From NCBI GenBank assembly GCA_963809175.1, contig CAWEIK010000003.1, positions 868,001-932,000 on the forward strand: a stretch of 64,000 nucleotides of DNA, in the 5' to 3' direction. The stretch comes from JACCTU01 sp963809175 (lineage in GTDB: Bacteria; Actinomycetota; Thermoleophilia; Gaiellales; Gaiellaceae). The stretch's first letter is position 1; the number at the start of each line of letters is the position of its first letter. This document shows, piece by piece, positions 8,062 through 16,678 of the stretch. A program made the translations under genes and the position numbers. Below the pieces are notes generated by a model. It was given only the letters and a program-made list of their open reading frames with translations. It had not been told where the DNA came from and did no database searches.

Positions 8062-9056
8062 ACCGCGTCGTCACGCTCGCCTCCCGACCGACGGGCGTCC
8101 CGGACGAATCGAACTTCGAGCTCGTCGAGCAGCCGGCGCCCGAGGCAGGCCTTGGCGAGGTGCTCGTCCGCGTCCTCTGGACGTCTGTCGACCCGTACCA
8201 GCGCGGCCGCATGAGCGAGGCGCGCTCGTACGCGAAGCCCGTCGAGGTCGGAGAGGTGATGACGGCGCAGGCGGTCGGCGAGGTGGTCGAGAGCAACGAC
8301 GCGCGATTCGCGCCCGGCGACCTCGTCGTCGGCCAGCTCGGCTGGCAGGACTACGCGGTCGTGCGCGCCGGCTCGCTCCGCAAGGTGCCGAGCCAGCTCG
8401 ACCCGCCGACGCTCGCGCTGCACGTGATCGGCGCAACGGGGTTCACCGCCTACTTCGGACTGCTCGACGTCTGCGAGCCGAAACCCGGCGACACGGTGGT
8501 CGTCTCGGGCGCGGCCGGCGCCGTGGGGCACATCGTCGGCCAGATCGCGAAGCTGGCGGGCTGCCGCACCGTCGGGATCGCCGGCGGGCCGGACAAGGCC
8601 ACCGATTGCAAGCTCTACGGCTACGACGTCGCGATCGACTACAAGAACGACGACGTGCGCGCGTCGCTCAAAGCAGCGTGCCCGGACGGCGTCGACGTGT
8701 ACTTCGACAACGTCGGCGGCGAGATCTCGGCCGCCGTGCACGGGCGGTTGAACGTCGGCGCCCGCATCGCGATCTGCGGGCAGGTCTCGCAGTACAACGC
8801 CGTGCGCCCCGAGCCGAGCTTCCATCCCGGGCTGCTGATCGTCTTCCGCGCGAGGATGCAGGGCTTCCTCGTCAGCGACTACGCGCACCGCTTCGACGAG
8901 GCCGCGCGCCGGCTCGCGCGCTGGGTCGCCGAGGGCAAGCTGCAGTGGCGCGAGGACGTCACCGACGGTCTCGAGAACGCACCGGGCGCGTTCCTCGGGA
9001 TGCTCCACGGCGAGAACCGCGGCAAGGCGCTCGTCAAGGTCGCGGATCGCTCCTGA
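8058..9056 (+). CDS. NADP-dependent oxidoreductase, medium-chain reductase (CurA / prostaglandin reductase type)
   Basis: 332 residues from GTG 8058, whose GTGA overlaps the stop of the dehydrogenase. Typical opening (NRVVTLASRPTGVPDESNFELVEQP), SVDPYQRGRM, TGFTAYFGLLD and the nucleotide loop SGAAGAVGHIVGQIAKLAGC followed by VGIAGGPDK. No zinc ligands. Family members reduce the double bond of enones or alkenals with NADPH. Co-transcription with the ACAD11-like dehydrogenase suggests a role in handling unsaturated or oxidised acyl intermediates. Confidence 0.9.
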   Translation: MNRVVTLASRPTGVPDESNFELVEQPAPEAGLGEVLVRVLWTSVDPYQRGRMSEARSYAKPVEVGEVMTAQAVGEVVESNDARFAPGDLVVGQLGWQDYAVVRAGSLRKVPSQLDPPTLALHVIGATGFTAYFGLLDVCEPKPGDTVVVSGAAGAVGHIVGQIAKLAGCRTVGIAGGPDKATDCKLYGYDVAIDYKNDDVRASLKAACPDGVDVYFDNVGGEISAAVHGRLNVGARIAICGQVSQYNAVRPEPSFHPGLLIVFRARMQGFLVSDYAHRFDEAARRLARWVAEGKLQWREDVTDGLENAPGAFLGMLHGENRGKALVKVADRS

Positions 9057-9363
9057 GGTTCAGTCCCGCCGTCTCGGCGGCAGGTGGCCACCCGACCCCG
9101 GTCAACTCCTCGAGCACGTGCCGCGGATGCCGGACGTTCAGGGCGGCGTCGACGAGCAGCGACGCGGTGGTGGGGCCGCGCCGCGCTCGACGAGCCGCGT
9201 GGACGAGCACGCGAACGCGCTGGTAGCTCGGCCGCGGCAGGCCGAGCCGCTCCGCCTCGCGGCCGACCTTTCGGTAGGTCTCGGCGATCGGCACCTTCCG
9301 GTCGTCGTACCGGACGATCGCCTCGAGCAGCTTCGGCGACAACCGCGGCGCGAACGAGAGCAC
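9034..9363 (-). CDS. Small HTH-like protein of unknown function
   Basis: 109 residues from GTG 9363. The first 60 residues are helical and positively charged: LSPKLLEAIVRYDDRKVPIA, then ETYRKVGREAERLGLPRPSY and QRVRVLVHAARRARR. The segment PIAETYRKVGREAERLGLPRPSYQ looks like a helix-turn-helix of a kind I have seen in actinobacterial hypothetical proteins, but I cannot name the family. The C-terminal third is low-complexity and overlaps the convergent reductase by 23 bases. A tandem pair of palindromic sites lies 59 to 134 bases upstream, so the gene is a candidate target and perhaps the source of a DNA-binding protein for these sites. Confidence 0.5.
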   Translation of the reverse strand: MLSFAPRLSPKLLEAIVRYDDRKVPIAETYRKVGREAERLGLPRPSYQRVRVLVHAARRARRGPTTASLLVDAALNVRHPRHVLEELTGVGWPPAAETAGLNLRSDPRP

Positions 9364-9397
9364 GGGGAGATGGTCGCGATCGAGAACCCTGCGCGTG

Positions 9398-9403
9398 TGT
9401 CAA
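9398..9403 (-). promoter_or_regulatory. Possible -35 hexamer upstream of the small HTH-like gene
   Basis: TTGACA on the minus strand, 35 bases before GTG 9363 and 18 bases downstream of operator site 9422-9440. No clear -10 is seen at the right distance (ATCGCG at 9380-9375), so this is a weak call. Confidence 0.3.
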
Positions 9404-9421
9404 CTCCGTGCCGTTCTCTCC

Positions 9422-9440
9422 AAGTAACACTGTGTTACAA
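9422..9440. promoter_or_regulatory. Palindromic operator-like site, copy A
   Basis: AAGTAACAC-T-GTGTTACAA; the core 9424-9438 is a perfect 15-bp palindrome centred on 9431. Its centre is 56 bases from that of copy B, in an intergenic region of 144 bases upstream of the minus-strand small HTH-like gene. Confidence 0.65.
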
Positions 9441-9476
9441 GCGACCGCCCCTCCGCGCGCTCGAGGGTTCGCAGGG

Positions 9477-9497
9477 CAAGTAACACTGTGTTACTTG
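9477..9497. promoter_or_regulatory. Palindromic operator-like site, copy B
   Basis: Perfect 21-bp palindrome centred on T9487 (C-AAGTAACAC-T-GTGTTACTT-G). It is the longest of the three copies, located 10 bases after the stop of the minus-strand thioesterase gene. Confidence 0.65.
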
Positions 9498-9507
9498 GGT
9501 GATTCGG

Positions 9508-9942
9508 CTACCGGGCGCTGCGGAGGACCTGCGTACAGCGGGCGCTCGCGAGGTGCGTGCCCTCGGCGTCGTAGAGCTCGCCGGCACAGAACATCACCCG
9601 CTTCGTCCGGTGAACGACGCGGCCGTCGGCCCTGAGCAGACCCGGTCGCGACGCCCGATGGAACTCGGTGCGCAGGTCGGCGGTGAGGAAGGTCTCGTCG
9701 TCCTCGAGCAGCGTCCAGCAGGCGCCGCCCATCGCCGTGTCGAGGATCGTCGCGACGAGGCCGCCGTGGACGATGTGCCCCGAGTCGGCCGGGAAGGCGT
9801 AGTCGGGCGAGGCGTCCCACTCCACGACGATGTGCCCCGGCTCCGCGTGGGTACGGCGGTAGCCGAGGGTGCGCCAGACGTGCGGGACGTCCGGCGCGAC
9901 GTCCTCCCAGGGCCGGCGCTCGACGGGCTCGACGTCGCTCAC
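9508..9942 (-). CDS. PaaI-family hotdog thioesterase
   Basis: 144 residues from GTG 9942, in a GTGA overlap with the SDR stop. Hotdog-fold signature HIVHGGLVATILDTAMGGACW with the conserved HGG and Asp, then LTADLRTEFHRASRPGLLRADGRVVHRTKRVMF. Hydrolyses acyl-CoA thioesters. Last gene of the long minus-strand fatty-acid operon, followed by the operator pair. Confidence 0.85.
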   Translation of the reverse strand: MSDVEPVERRPWEDVAPDVPHVWRTLGYRRTHAEPGHIVVEWDASPDYAFPADSGHIVHGGLVATILDTAMGGACWTLLEDDETFLTADLRTEFHRASRPGLLRADGRVVHRTKRVMFCAGELYDAEGTHLASARCTQVLRSAR

Positions 9943-10630
9943 AGCTTCGGCACCATCCCCTCCGCCCCCTCGACGCGCGGCCCGGGGACGCCCGGAAAGC
10001 GGAACTTCAGCGGCTCGCGGCCGGGCTGCACGACCCACGCCTGCCCGACCTCGTCGTCCTCCGCGGCGAGCAGCACGGCCGCCGCGACGTCCTCCGGCTG
10101 CAGCAGCGGAAAGCCCGCCTCGAGCAGCGTGTCGCGCCCCTCGTCGCCGAGCATCGGCGTCTCGACGATGCCGGGGTTGACCATGTTCAGCCGGATCCCG
10201 CGCTCGGCCAGCTGCGGTGCGGCCGACCGGACGAACCCGACGAGCGCGTGCTTCGTCAGCGCGTAGAGCGGGTCGTTCTCCATCGCGGTGAGCCCGGCGA
10301 GCGACGCGGTGACGACGATCGAGCCCTCGTGCATCACGCGCGCGAGCCGGCGGACGCCGAACACGACCCCGTCGACGTTGACGCCGACGATCCGCCGGTA
10401 CTGCTCGTCGCTCACCGGGCGACCAGTCGCTCGCCCGTGACCACGCCGGCGTTCAGGCAGGCGAGGTCGACGCGGTCGACCGCCTCCCACGCCTCCGGGT
10501 CGGCGGCGTCGAAGCCGTCCGCGATGTCGAGCGAGCGCACGAAGACCCCGTCGCGCTCGAGCGCCGAGACGATCGCCGCGCCGATCCCGGAGCGCCCGCC
10601 CGTGACGAGCGCGCTACGGAACGAGGACAA
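9939..10630 (-). CDS. SDR family oxidoreductase (frameshifted)
   Basis: Short-chain dehydrogenase of about 230 residues. TTG 10630 gives SSFRSALVTGGRSGIGAAIV with the Rossmann TGxxxGIG motif, then LACLNAGVV. The second frame carries the NVDGV helix, the serine in VVTASLAG and the catalytic YALTK, ending EGMVPKL at 9939. The frames meet at about 10412-10435. The start lies inside the end of the quinone-reductase-like gene (17-base overlap). Substrate unknown; operon context suggests a hydroxyacyl-CoA or a related alcohol. Confidence 0.82.
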
Positions 10631-11534
10631 CCTTGCCCACGCTGCGACGTTCCTCGACGAGCCGGTGCGCGTCCGCGACGTCGTCCAGCGAATAGGTCGC
10701 GCCGACGAGCGGCTTCACCGCGCCGGACTCCCAGAGCGCGACGATCTCCGCGATCGCGTCGGCGACCACGTCGGGACGGAACCGCATCAGGCGCCCGAGG
10801 TAGAAGCCGAAGATCCCGACGTTGCGGCCGACGAGCGGCGCCGGGTCGAGCGGCTCCCACCAGCCTCCCGCGAAGCCGAGCGCGACGACCGCGCCGAGCG
10901 GGTTCAGCGTGGCGAGCGAGCGCGCGAACACCTCGCCGCCGACCGGGTCGAGCACGACGTCGGCCTTGACGCGCTCCTCGAAGCCCTCGTACGGAAGCGC
11001 CTCGTCCGCGCCGAGCTCGACGCAGAGCGCGCGCTTCTCCTCCGACGACGCGGTCGCGACGACGCGCGCGCCGAGGTGCTTCGCCACCTGGATCGCCGCC
11101 GAGCCGACGCCGCCGGCGCCTGCGTGCACGAGCACCGTCGCGCCCTCCCCGACGCGCACCTGGCGCGTCAGGGGAATCCACGCGGTCAGGAAGGTCAGCA
11201 GGAACGACGCGCCCTCCTCGAACGACGCGCTCTCCGGCAGCGGCACGAGCAGCGACTCGTCGACGACGACCGCCTCGGCGTAGCCACCCCCTGCCGCCCG
11301 CGGCAGCGCCATCACGCGTCGCCCGTCGACCTCGCCCGCCACCTCCGAGCCGAGCACCGTCGGCAGCTCCGGCATCTGCGGGTAGCGGCCCTGCCGCACC
11401 AGCACGTCGAGGAAGTTGATCCCCGCGGCGCGCACGCGCACGACCACCTGCCCGTCGCCGGGCGTCGGCTCGTCGACCTCGGCGAGCTCGAGCCGCTCGG
11501 GGCCGCCGGTCTCCCGCAGGAGGACGGCTCTCAA
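10614..11534 (-). CDS. Zinc-independent quinone/enoyl reductase (MDR family)
   Basis: 306 residues from TTG 11534, which overlaps the ligase stop as TTGA. MDR fold: RAVLLRETGGPERLEL start, AAGINFLDVLVRQGRYP, TVLGSEVAGEV, nucleotide motif VLVHAGAGGVGSAAIQVAKHLGA and VVATASSEEK. Zinc-binding cysteines are absent, as in NADPH:quinone oxidoreductases and enoyl reductases. Co-transcribed with an acyl-CoA ligase and two acyl-CoA dehydrogenases. Confidence 0.88.
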   Translation of the reverse strand: MRAVLLRETGGPERLELAEVDEPTPGDGQVVVRVRAAGINFLDVLVRQGRYPQMPELPTVLGSEVAGEVDGRRVMALPRAAGGGYAEAVVVDESLLVPLPESASFEEGASFLLTFLTAWIPLTRQVRVGEGATVLVHAGAGGVGSAAIQVAKHLGARVVATASSEEKRALCVELGADEALPYEGFEERVKADVVLDPVGGEVFARSLATLNPLGAVVALGFAGGWWEPLDPAPLVGRNVGIFGFYLGRLMRFRPDVVADAIAEIVALWESGAVKPLVGATYSLDDVADAHRLVEERRSVGKVVLVP

Positions 11535-13157
11535 CTGGTCGCGACGGGGGCTTCCGCGGGTGCTTCTGCGGTCACGTCGGCGAACATGTCGCGCAGCGCC
11601 GTCTTCTTGAACTTGCCGACCGCGGTCTTCGGGATCTCCTCCACGAACTCGAACCGGTCGGGAACCCACCACTTCGCGCACTGCCCGGAGAGGTGCTCGC
11701 GCAGCTGCTCCTCCGTCACCTGCTGTCCTTCCTTGAGGACGACGACGGCGAGCGGCCGCTCCGACCACTTCTCGTGCGGCATCGCGATCACCGCGGCCTC
11801 CGCGACGGCGGGGTGGCCCATGATCTTGTTCTCGAGCTCGACGGACGAGATCCACTCGCCGCCGGACTTGATCACGTCCTTCGACCGGTCCTTGATCTGG
11901 ATGAACCCGCGCGGGTGCATCGCGACGATGTCGCCGGTCTTGAACCAGCCGTCGCTCGTCCACCGGTCCTTCAACTCGTCGTCGTCGTAGTACGCGGATG
12001 CGACCCACGGGCCACGCACCTCGAGCTCGCCCATCGACTCGCCGTCCCACGGAACCTCGTTGCCCTCGGCCATCACGCGCAGCTCGACGAGCGGCAGCGG
12101 CATCCCTGCCATCGCGACGAAGTCGAACTTCGTGTCCTGGTCGGCGCGCGCGAAGGTCGCCCGTGAAGTCGGTGACCGACGCGACGGGCGAGGTCTCGGT
12201 CATCCCCCACCCCTGCACGACGCTCAGCCCGTGGCGCTCCTTGTAGCCCGCGATCATCGAGCGCGGGACCGCGGAGCCGCCGACGAGCATGCCCTTCATC
12301 TTCGAGAGGTCCCACTTGTCCGGGTTCGCGTCGAGCATCTGCAGCATCCCGAGCCAGATCGTCGGCACGCCGGCGGTCCAGGTCACCTGCTCCTGGACGA
12401 AGTCGTCGAGCAGGCTCTCGGGGTCGAGGTACGGCCCGGGGAAGACGAGCTTCGAGCCGATCATCGCGGCGAGGTACGGGTAGCCCCACGCGTTTGCGTG
12501 GAACATCGGCACGACGGGGAGCAGCGCGTCCTCCTCCGACACGCGCAGCCCGAGCGGGGAAAGCGACGCGACGCCGAGCGCGTGCAGGATCGTCGAGCGG
12601 TGCGAGTAGACGACGCCCTTCGGCCGTCCGGTCGTGCCGCTCGTGTAACACATCGCCGCGGCGTCGTTCTCGTCGAGCTCCGGGTCGCGCCACTCGTCTG
12701 CGTCGGCCGTCGCGAGGAGCTCCTCGTACGAGTCGTCGACGACGATCACGTGCTCGATGTCCGTCGCGCCCTTGAACGCGTCGAGCAGCGGCAGCAGGCT
12801 CTGGTCGACGATCACGGCCTTGTCGCCGCCGTGCTTCGCGATGTAGCCGATGTCCTCGTGGTGCAGGCGCAGGTTCAGCGTGTGCAGGACGAAGCCGCCG
12901 CACGGGATGCCGAAGTAGGCCTCCATGTGCTGGTAGTGGTTCCAGCAGAGCGTCGCGACGCGATCGCCCTTCTGCAGGCCCAGCTTGTCGAGCCCGACCG
13001 CGAGCTGCTTCGCGCGCTTCGCCATGTCGCGGTACGTGTAGCGGTGAAAGCTCTTGTCGGGAAGCCGTGTGACGATCTCCTTGTCGCCGAAGAACGTCTC
13101 GGCGCGCCGCAGGAGCGGCGGGAGCGTCAGCTGGAAGTCCATCATCTGGCCCTTCAT
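11531..13157 (-). CDS. Fatty acid--CoA ligase (AlkK-like, frameshifted)
   Basis: ATP-dependent activation of a fatty acid to its CoA thioester. ATG 13157 follows a strong GAGGAGG site (13163-13169). Motifs: YTSGTTGRPKGVVYSH P-loop, PMFHANAWGYPY, GWGMTETSPV, then after a one-base insertion at 12155-12156 the second frame gives FARADQDTKFDFVAMAGMPL, GWFKTGDIVAMHPRGFIQIKDRSKD, KSGGEWISSVELEN and the C-terminal lysine in KTAVGKFKK. The repaired product is about 541 residues, matching AlkK-type medium/long-chain ligases. It lies just downstream of the small dehydrogenase. Confidence 0.9.
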
Positions 13158-13170
13158 CACGACCTCCTCG

Positions 13171-13785
13171 TCAGTCGAGTAGGAACGCGGCGACCTTGGC
13201 GCGCTGTGCGCGGGGGTAGCCGCCGTACGCCTGGATCGCAAGTGCGCGCTTGTAATAGGTGTGGAGCACGTGCTCCCACGTGAAGCCGATCCCGCCGTGC
13301 ACCTGGATCGAACGCTCGCACGCCGCAACCGCGGCGTCGCTCGCGTACGCCTTCGCAGCCGCGGCGGCGACCGGTGCCTGCTCGTCGCCCTCCGACACGC
13401 ACCACGCCGCCCAGTACGCGAGCGAGCGCGAGAGCTCGGTCTCGACGTAGGTGTCGACGAGCGGGTGGGACACCGCCTGGTAGACGCCGATCTTCCGGCC
13501 GAACTGCTCCCGGGTCGAGGCGTACTCGACGCCGAGCTCGAGCGCCTTCGCGGCGATCCCGACGGCCTCGAGCGCAAGCGTCGCGAACTGCTCGTCCTCC
13601 GGGCGCGAGTCGTCGAAGAGCGACTCACCGACGTTCGCTCGGCCACCCTCCTCGTAGAGCACCGCGCGGTCGAGGAACGACAGCTCTGCGCCGGCGATCT
13701 CGTCGCGCGACCAGCCGCCGTTGCCGAGCGCCTCGCGCGCCTCGCGGCGGAGCAGCTCCTGCTCGTCGGTGAACGCGAACTGCAT
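13171..13785 (-). CDS. Short acyl-CoA dehydrogenase-like subunit
   Basis: 204 residues from ATG 13785, sharing one base with the stop of the larger dehydrogenase (TGATG). The start MQFAFTDEQELLRREAREAL is the usual N-terminal helix, and the end has the helical C-terminal domain (YASTREQFGRKIGVYQAVSH, SIQVHGGIGFTWEHVLHTYYKRA). Between them FLDRAVLYEEGGRANVGESL runs almost directly into the C-terminal domain, so the beta-barrel middle domain is missing. It may be the non-catalytic half of a heteromeric dehydrogenase like the paired FadE proteins of actinobacterial steroid degradation, but it is shorter than those. Confidence 0.75.
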   Translation of the reverse strand: MQFAFTDEQELLRREAREALGNGGWSRDEIAGAELSFLDRAVLYEEGGRANVGESLFDDSRPEDEQFATLALEAVGIAAKALELGVEYASTREQFGRKIGVYQAVSHPLVDTYVETELSRSLAYWAAWCVSEGDEQAPVAAAAAKAYASDAAVAACERSIQVHGGIGFTWEHVLHTYYKRALAIQAYGGYPRAQRAKVAAFLLD

Positions 13786-14879
13786 CAGCGGCTCCTCGGT
13801 AGGCCGAGCACGCGCTCGGCGACGATGTTGCGCAGGATCTCGCTCGTCCCGGCCTCGATCGTGTTGCCGCGCGAGCGCAGCTGCTGGTGGCGCCAGTAGC
13901 CGTCGTCCTCGCCTTCGAGGATCTCCATCGCGAGCTTCGTCAGTCGCTGGTTCGCCTCCGACCACGCGAGCTTGACCGCCGAGCCCTCAGGCCCCGGCAT
14001 GCCGGTCTTCATCAGCGCGGTCAGCGCGCGGTAGTTGGTGAGCTTGAGCGCCTGCTGGACGATCCACTCGTTCGCGAGCCGGTCGCGCACGATCGCGTCG
14101 TGGCCGTTGCGCGACTTCGCCAGCGCCACGACTTTCTGGACTTGAGCTTCGAGGATGCCGCTGAGCGCGAAGCCGAGCGTGCCGCGCTCGTGCAGGAGCG
14201 TCGTCATCGCGACCTGCCAGCCGCCGCCGATCTCGCCGAGGAGGTTCTCCTTCGGCACCTTCGCGTCGGTGAGGAAGATCTCGTTGAACTCCGCCTCGCC
14301 GGTGATCTGCTTCAGCGGCCGCACCTCGACGCCCTCGCCCTTCATGTCGACGATCACGTAGGTGAGGCCCGCGTGCCGCTCGGAGTCGGGGTCGCTGCGG
14401 CCGACGAGGATGCAGTGGTCGGCGATGTGCGCGAAGGACGACCACACCTTCTGGCCGTTCAGGACGAAGTGGTCGCCCTGGTCGTCGATCCGCGTGCGCA
14501 CCGCGGAGAGGTCGGAGCCCGCGCCGGGCTCGGAGAATCCCTGGCACCAGATCTCCTCGGCCGACAGGATCTTCGACAGGTAGCGCTGCTTCTGCTCCTC
14601 GGTGCCGTGGAACATGATCGTCGGCCCGGCCATCCCGAGCCCGATCACGCCCATGTGCGGCGGCGCCTCGGCGCGCGCGAACTCCTCGAGCACGATCGCC
14701 TGGTGGCTGTACGGCGCGCCCTTGCCGCCGTACTCCTCGGGCCAGGTCAGCCCGGCGTAGCCGGCGTCGAAGATCTTCCGCGACCACTCGCGCGGCTCGC
14801 CCGCAGGCAGGTTCGCCTCGAGCCAGGCGCGAACGCCCGCGCGGAAGGCAGCTTCGTCTGGGGTGTCGCGAAGGTCGAT
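13785..14879 (-). CDS. Acyl-CoA dehydrogenase, larger subunit
   Basis: About 364 residues. GFSEPGAGSDLSAVRTRI in the middle domain, GQKVWSSFAHIADHCILVGR, KEGL-like linker replaced by KENLLGEIGGGWQVAMTTLLHERG, and the end NTIEAGTSEILRNIVAERVLGLPR, all typical of actinobacterial FadE proteins that pair with a second subunit. The expected N-terminus DLRDTPDEAAFRAGVRAWLE has no ATG, GTG or TTG in frame nearby; an ATC at 14879 sits where the start should be, so the boundary is uncertain. It is followed by its short partner in a TGATG overlap. Confidence 0.85.
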   Translation of the reverse strand: MDLRDTPDEAAFRAGVRAWLEANLPAGEPREWSRKIFDAGYAGLTWPEEYGGKGAPYSHQAIVLEEFARAEAPPHMGVIGLGMAGPTIMFHGTEEQKQRYLSKILSAEEIWCQGFSEPGAGSDLSAVRTRIDDQGDHFVLNGQKVWSSFAHIADHCILVGRSDPDSERHAGLTYVIVDMKGEGVEVRPLKQITGEAEFNEIFLTDAKVPKENLLGEIGGGWQVAMTTLLHERGTLGFALSGILEAQVQKVVALAKSRNGHDAIVRDRLANEWIVQQALKLTNYRALTALMKTGMPGPEGSAVKLAWSEANQRLTKLAMEILEGEDDGYWRHQQLRSRGNTIEAGTSEILRNIVAERVLGLPRSR

Positions 14880-14898
14880 GTGGCTATTGAACCACTCG

Positions 14899-15231
14899 TC
14901 AACGCGTGGGTCTACCGGTGAGCCACGAACGCCGGTACTCGGGCGCCCGCTCCTGCAGCTCTGCGAGGGTCGACTCGAGCTCGTTGAGCCGCGGCCGGAG
15001 GTCGTTGACCACTCGCAGGGCGGCTGCGACCTCGGTGAGCGGGGTCTCCGGGTCGGCGACCAGCTCGGAGAGCCGCTGCTCGCCCCGCTCCAGGCGTCCA
15101 CGCACGAGCGACGCGCAGACGCGACCCTCGTCCAGCACCTTTCGAAGCTCGGCCTCCGTGACCGGGCGACGCTCCAGCACCTCGTGCAACCGCCGTTTCA
15201 GGTCGGCGTCGAGCCCGGGGTCGTCGATCAT
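14899..15231 (-). CDS. Helical protein of unknown function
   Basis: 110 residues from ATG 15231, 7 bases after the stop of the thioesterase. Almost entirely helical and charged (DADLKRRLHEVLERRPVTEAELRKVLDEG, then LRVVNDLRPRLNELESTLAELQ), with a likely coiled coil at the end. No family recognised. It lies in the fatty-acid operon between a thioesterase and the large acyl-CoA dehydrogenase and ends 20 bases before the latter's presumed start, so it may be a small accessory protein of that enzyme. Confidence 0.6.
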   Translation of the reverse strand: MIDDPGLDADLKRRLHEVLERRPVTEAELRKVLDEGRVCASLVRGRLERGEQRLSELVADPETPLTEVAAALRVVNDLRPRLNELESTLAELQERAPEYRRSWLTGRPTR

Positions 15232-15238
15232 CCGGGGA

Positions 15239-15634
15239 TCATCGCCCTTCGGCCGCTTCGCCGCGGAGGGCAAGGCACGTGCTGGTCGCCCGCGCGATCA
15301 GGCGGCCCTGGTCGTCCACGACATCGCACTCGGTCATCCCGACCGTCCTGCCGCGGTGGACGACCTTCCCGTGGGCGAGCAGCGTGCCCGTCCAGAAGGG
15401 GCGCAGGTAGTTGATCTTCAGCTCGAGCGTCGTGAACGACTCGCCCGGCTCGAGCGTGCTGAAGAACGCCATCCCCATCGCGGCGTCGGCGAGGTCGCAG
15501 AGGATCCCGCCGTGGATGGTGCCCATCGGGTTCGAGTGCCGCTCCTCCGCCTCGAGCTTCATCGTGCAGAGCCCCTCGCCCGCACTCACGACGTCGAACC
15601 CGATCAGCTCGGCGACCGGCGGCGGGATCTTCAC
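15239..15634 (-). CDS. PaaI-family hotdog thioesterase
   Basis: 131 residues from GTG 15634 in a GTGA overlap with the alcohol dehydrogenase stop. Signature NPMGTIHGGILCDLADAAMGMAF, then TTLELKINYLRPFWTGTLLAHGKVVHRGRTVGMTECDV. Hydrolyses acyl-CoA or aryl-CoA thioesters. It is a second member of the family in this operon; the other is at 9508-9942. Confidence 0.88.
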   Translation of the reverse strand: MKIPPPVAELIGFDVVSAGEGLCTMKLEAEERHSNPMGTIHGGILCDLADAAMGMAFFSTLEPGESFTTLELKINYLRPFWTGTLLAHGKVVHRGRTVGMTECDVVDDQGRLIARATSTCLALRGEAAEGR

Positions 15635-16656
15635 AGCAGGATCACCGAGCGGATCACGTCGCCGGACCGCATGTCGTCGAACGCCTGCGCGACGTCGTCG
15701 AGCCCGATCGTCTTCGTCACCATTCCGGCGAGGTCGAGCCTCCCCTCACGCGCGTGCGACACGAGCGCCGGGAAGTCGAGCCGCGGCACGTGGTCGCCGC
15801 CGTGCGAGACGAGGAACCGGACGCGTCGGTCGAACGCCTTCTGCAGCGGGAAGTCGACGTGCGCCCCGGGCTGCGGCAGGCCGATGTAGACGAGCGTGCC
15901 TGCGTGCCCGAGCATGCCGAGCCCCTGCTCGACCGTCTCGGGCCGCCCGACGACGTCGAACACGAAGTCGAGTCGCCCGGCTTCGCCGGTGTGCGTCGCG
16001 CCGAACCGCTTCGCAGCCTCGAGCTTGCGATCGTCGAGGTCGAGCGCGTGCACCTCGGACGCGCCGGCGATGCGCGCGCCCTGGATCACGCAGAGCCCGA
16101 CCGCGCCGCAGCCGATCACGCCGACGCGGGCTCCGGGCCAGACCTTCGCCGTCTCGAGCACCGAGCCGACACCGGTCGCGACGGAACAGCCGATCAGGCA
16201 GGCCTGCACGAGTGGGATCCCGTCGACGCGGACGGCTGCGCGCTCGTGCACGACGGTGCGCGTGGCGAACGTCCCCGCGCCGAGCGTGCGGGTCAGCGGC
16301 CGGCCATCGGTCAGTCGCACCCGCGGCCCGGCGGCGGCGGGCGTCCGGCAGCGGCGCGCGTCTCCACGCACGCACCAGGGGCACGCGCCGCACGGCGCGC
16401 GCCAGCCGATCACGACCCGGTCGCCCGGGCCGACGGTCCCGACGCCGGGCCCGACGGCCTCGACGACTCCCGCGCCTTCGTGGCCGAGCAGGATCGGCGG
16501 CGGGTGGGAGAACCCGGTCTCGAGCACGTGCAGGTCGCTGTGGCAGACGCCGGTCGCCTCGATGCGAACGAGCACCTCGTGCTCCTGCGGATCCTCGACC
16601 TCGATCTCGACGAGCTCGATCCCGCCGAGCTCCTCGACCACGATTCCCTTGTCCAC
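15631..16656 (-). CDS. Zinc-dependent alcohol dehydrogenase (class III-like MDR)
   Basis: 341 residues, first gene of the long minus-strand operon. Catalytic zinc site Cys38, His59, Glu60 (ATGVCHSDLH, LLGHEGAGVV) and structural zinc cysteines 89, 92, 95 and 103 (CGACPWCVRGDARRC). NAD site GVIGCGAVGLCVIQGARIAGA with DLDDRK, so NAD-linked. Similar actinobacterial enzymes oxidise alcohols or mycothiol adducts. With ligase, dehydrogenases and thioesterases downstream, oxidation of an alkanol feeding beta-oxidation is plausible. Divergent from the SDR at 16679 with a 22-base gap. Confidence 0.9.
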   Translation of the reverse strand: MDKGIVVEELGGIELVEIEVEDPQEHEVLVRIEATGVCHSDLHVLETGFSHPPPILLGHEGAGVVEAVGPGVGTVGPGDRVVIGWRAPCGACPWCVRGDARRCRTPAAAGPRVRLTDGRPLTRTLGAGTFATRTVVHERAAVRVDGIPLVQACLIGCSVATGVGSVLETAKVWPGARVGVIGCGAVGLCVIQGARIAGASEVHALDLDDRKLEAAKRFGATHTGEAGRLDFVFDVVGRPETVEQGLGMLGHAGTLVYIGLPQPGAHVDFPLQKAFDRRVRFLVSHGGDHVPRLDFPALVSHAREGRLDLAGMVTKTIGLDDVAQAFDDMRSGDVIRSVILL

Positions 16657-16678
16657 GCGACGAGCTTAGACTCACGGC

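Noticed and set aside
10614..13646. A 1010-codon minus-strand frame suggesting one giant ligase-reductase protein
   Set aside because: The ligase part leaves the frame at 12155-12156 and stops at 11531; the reductase has its own TTG start in a TTGA overlap.
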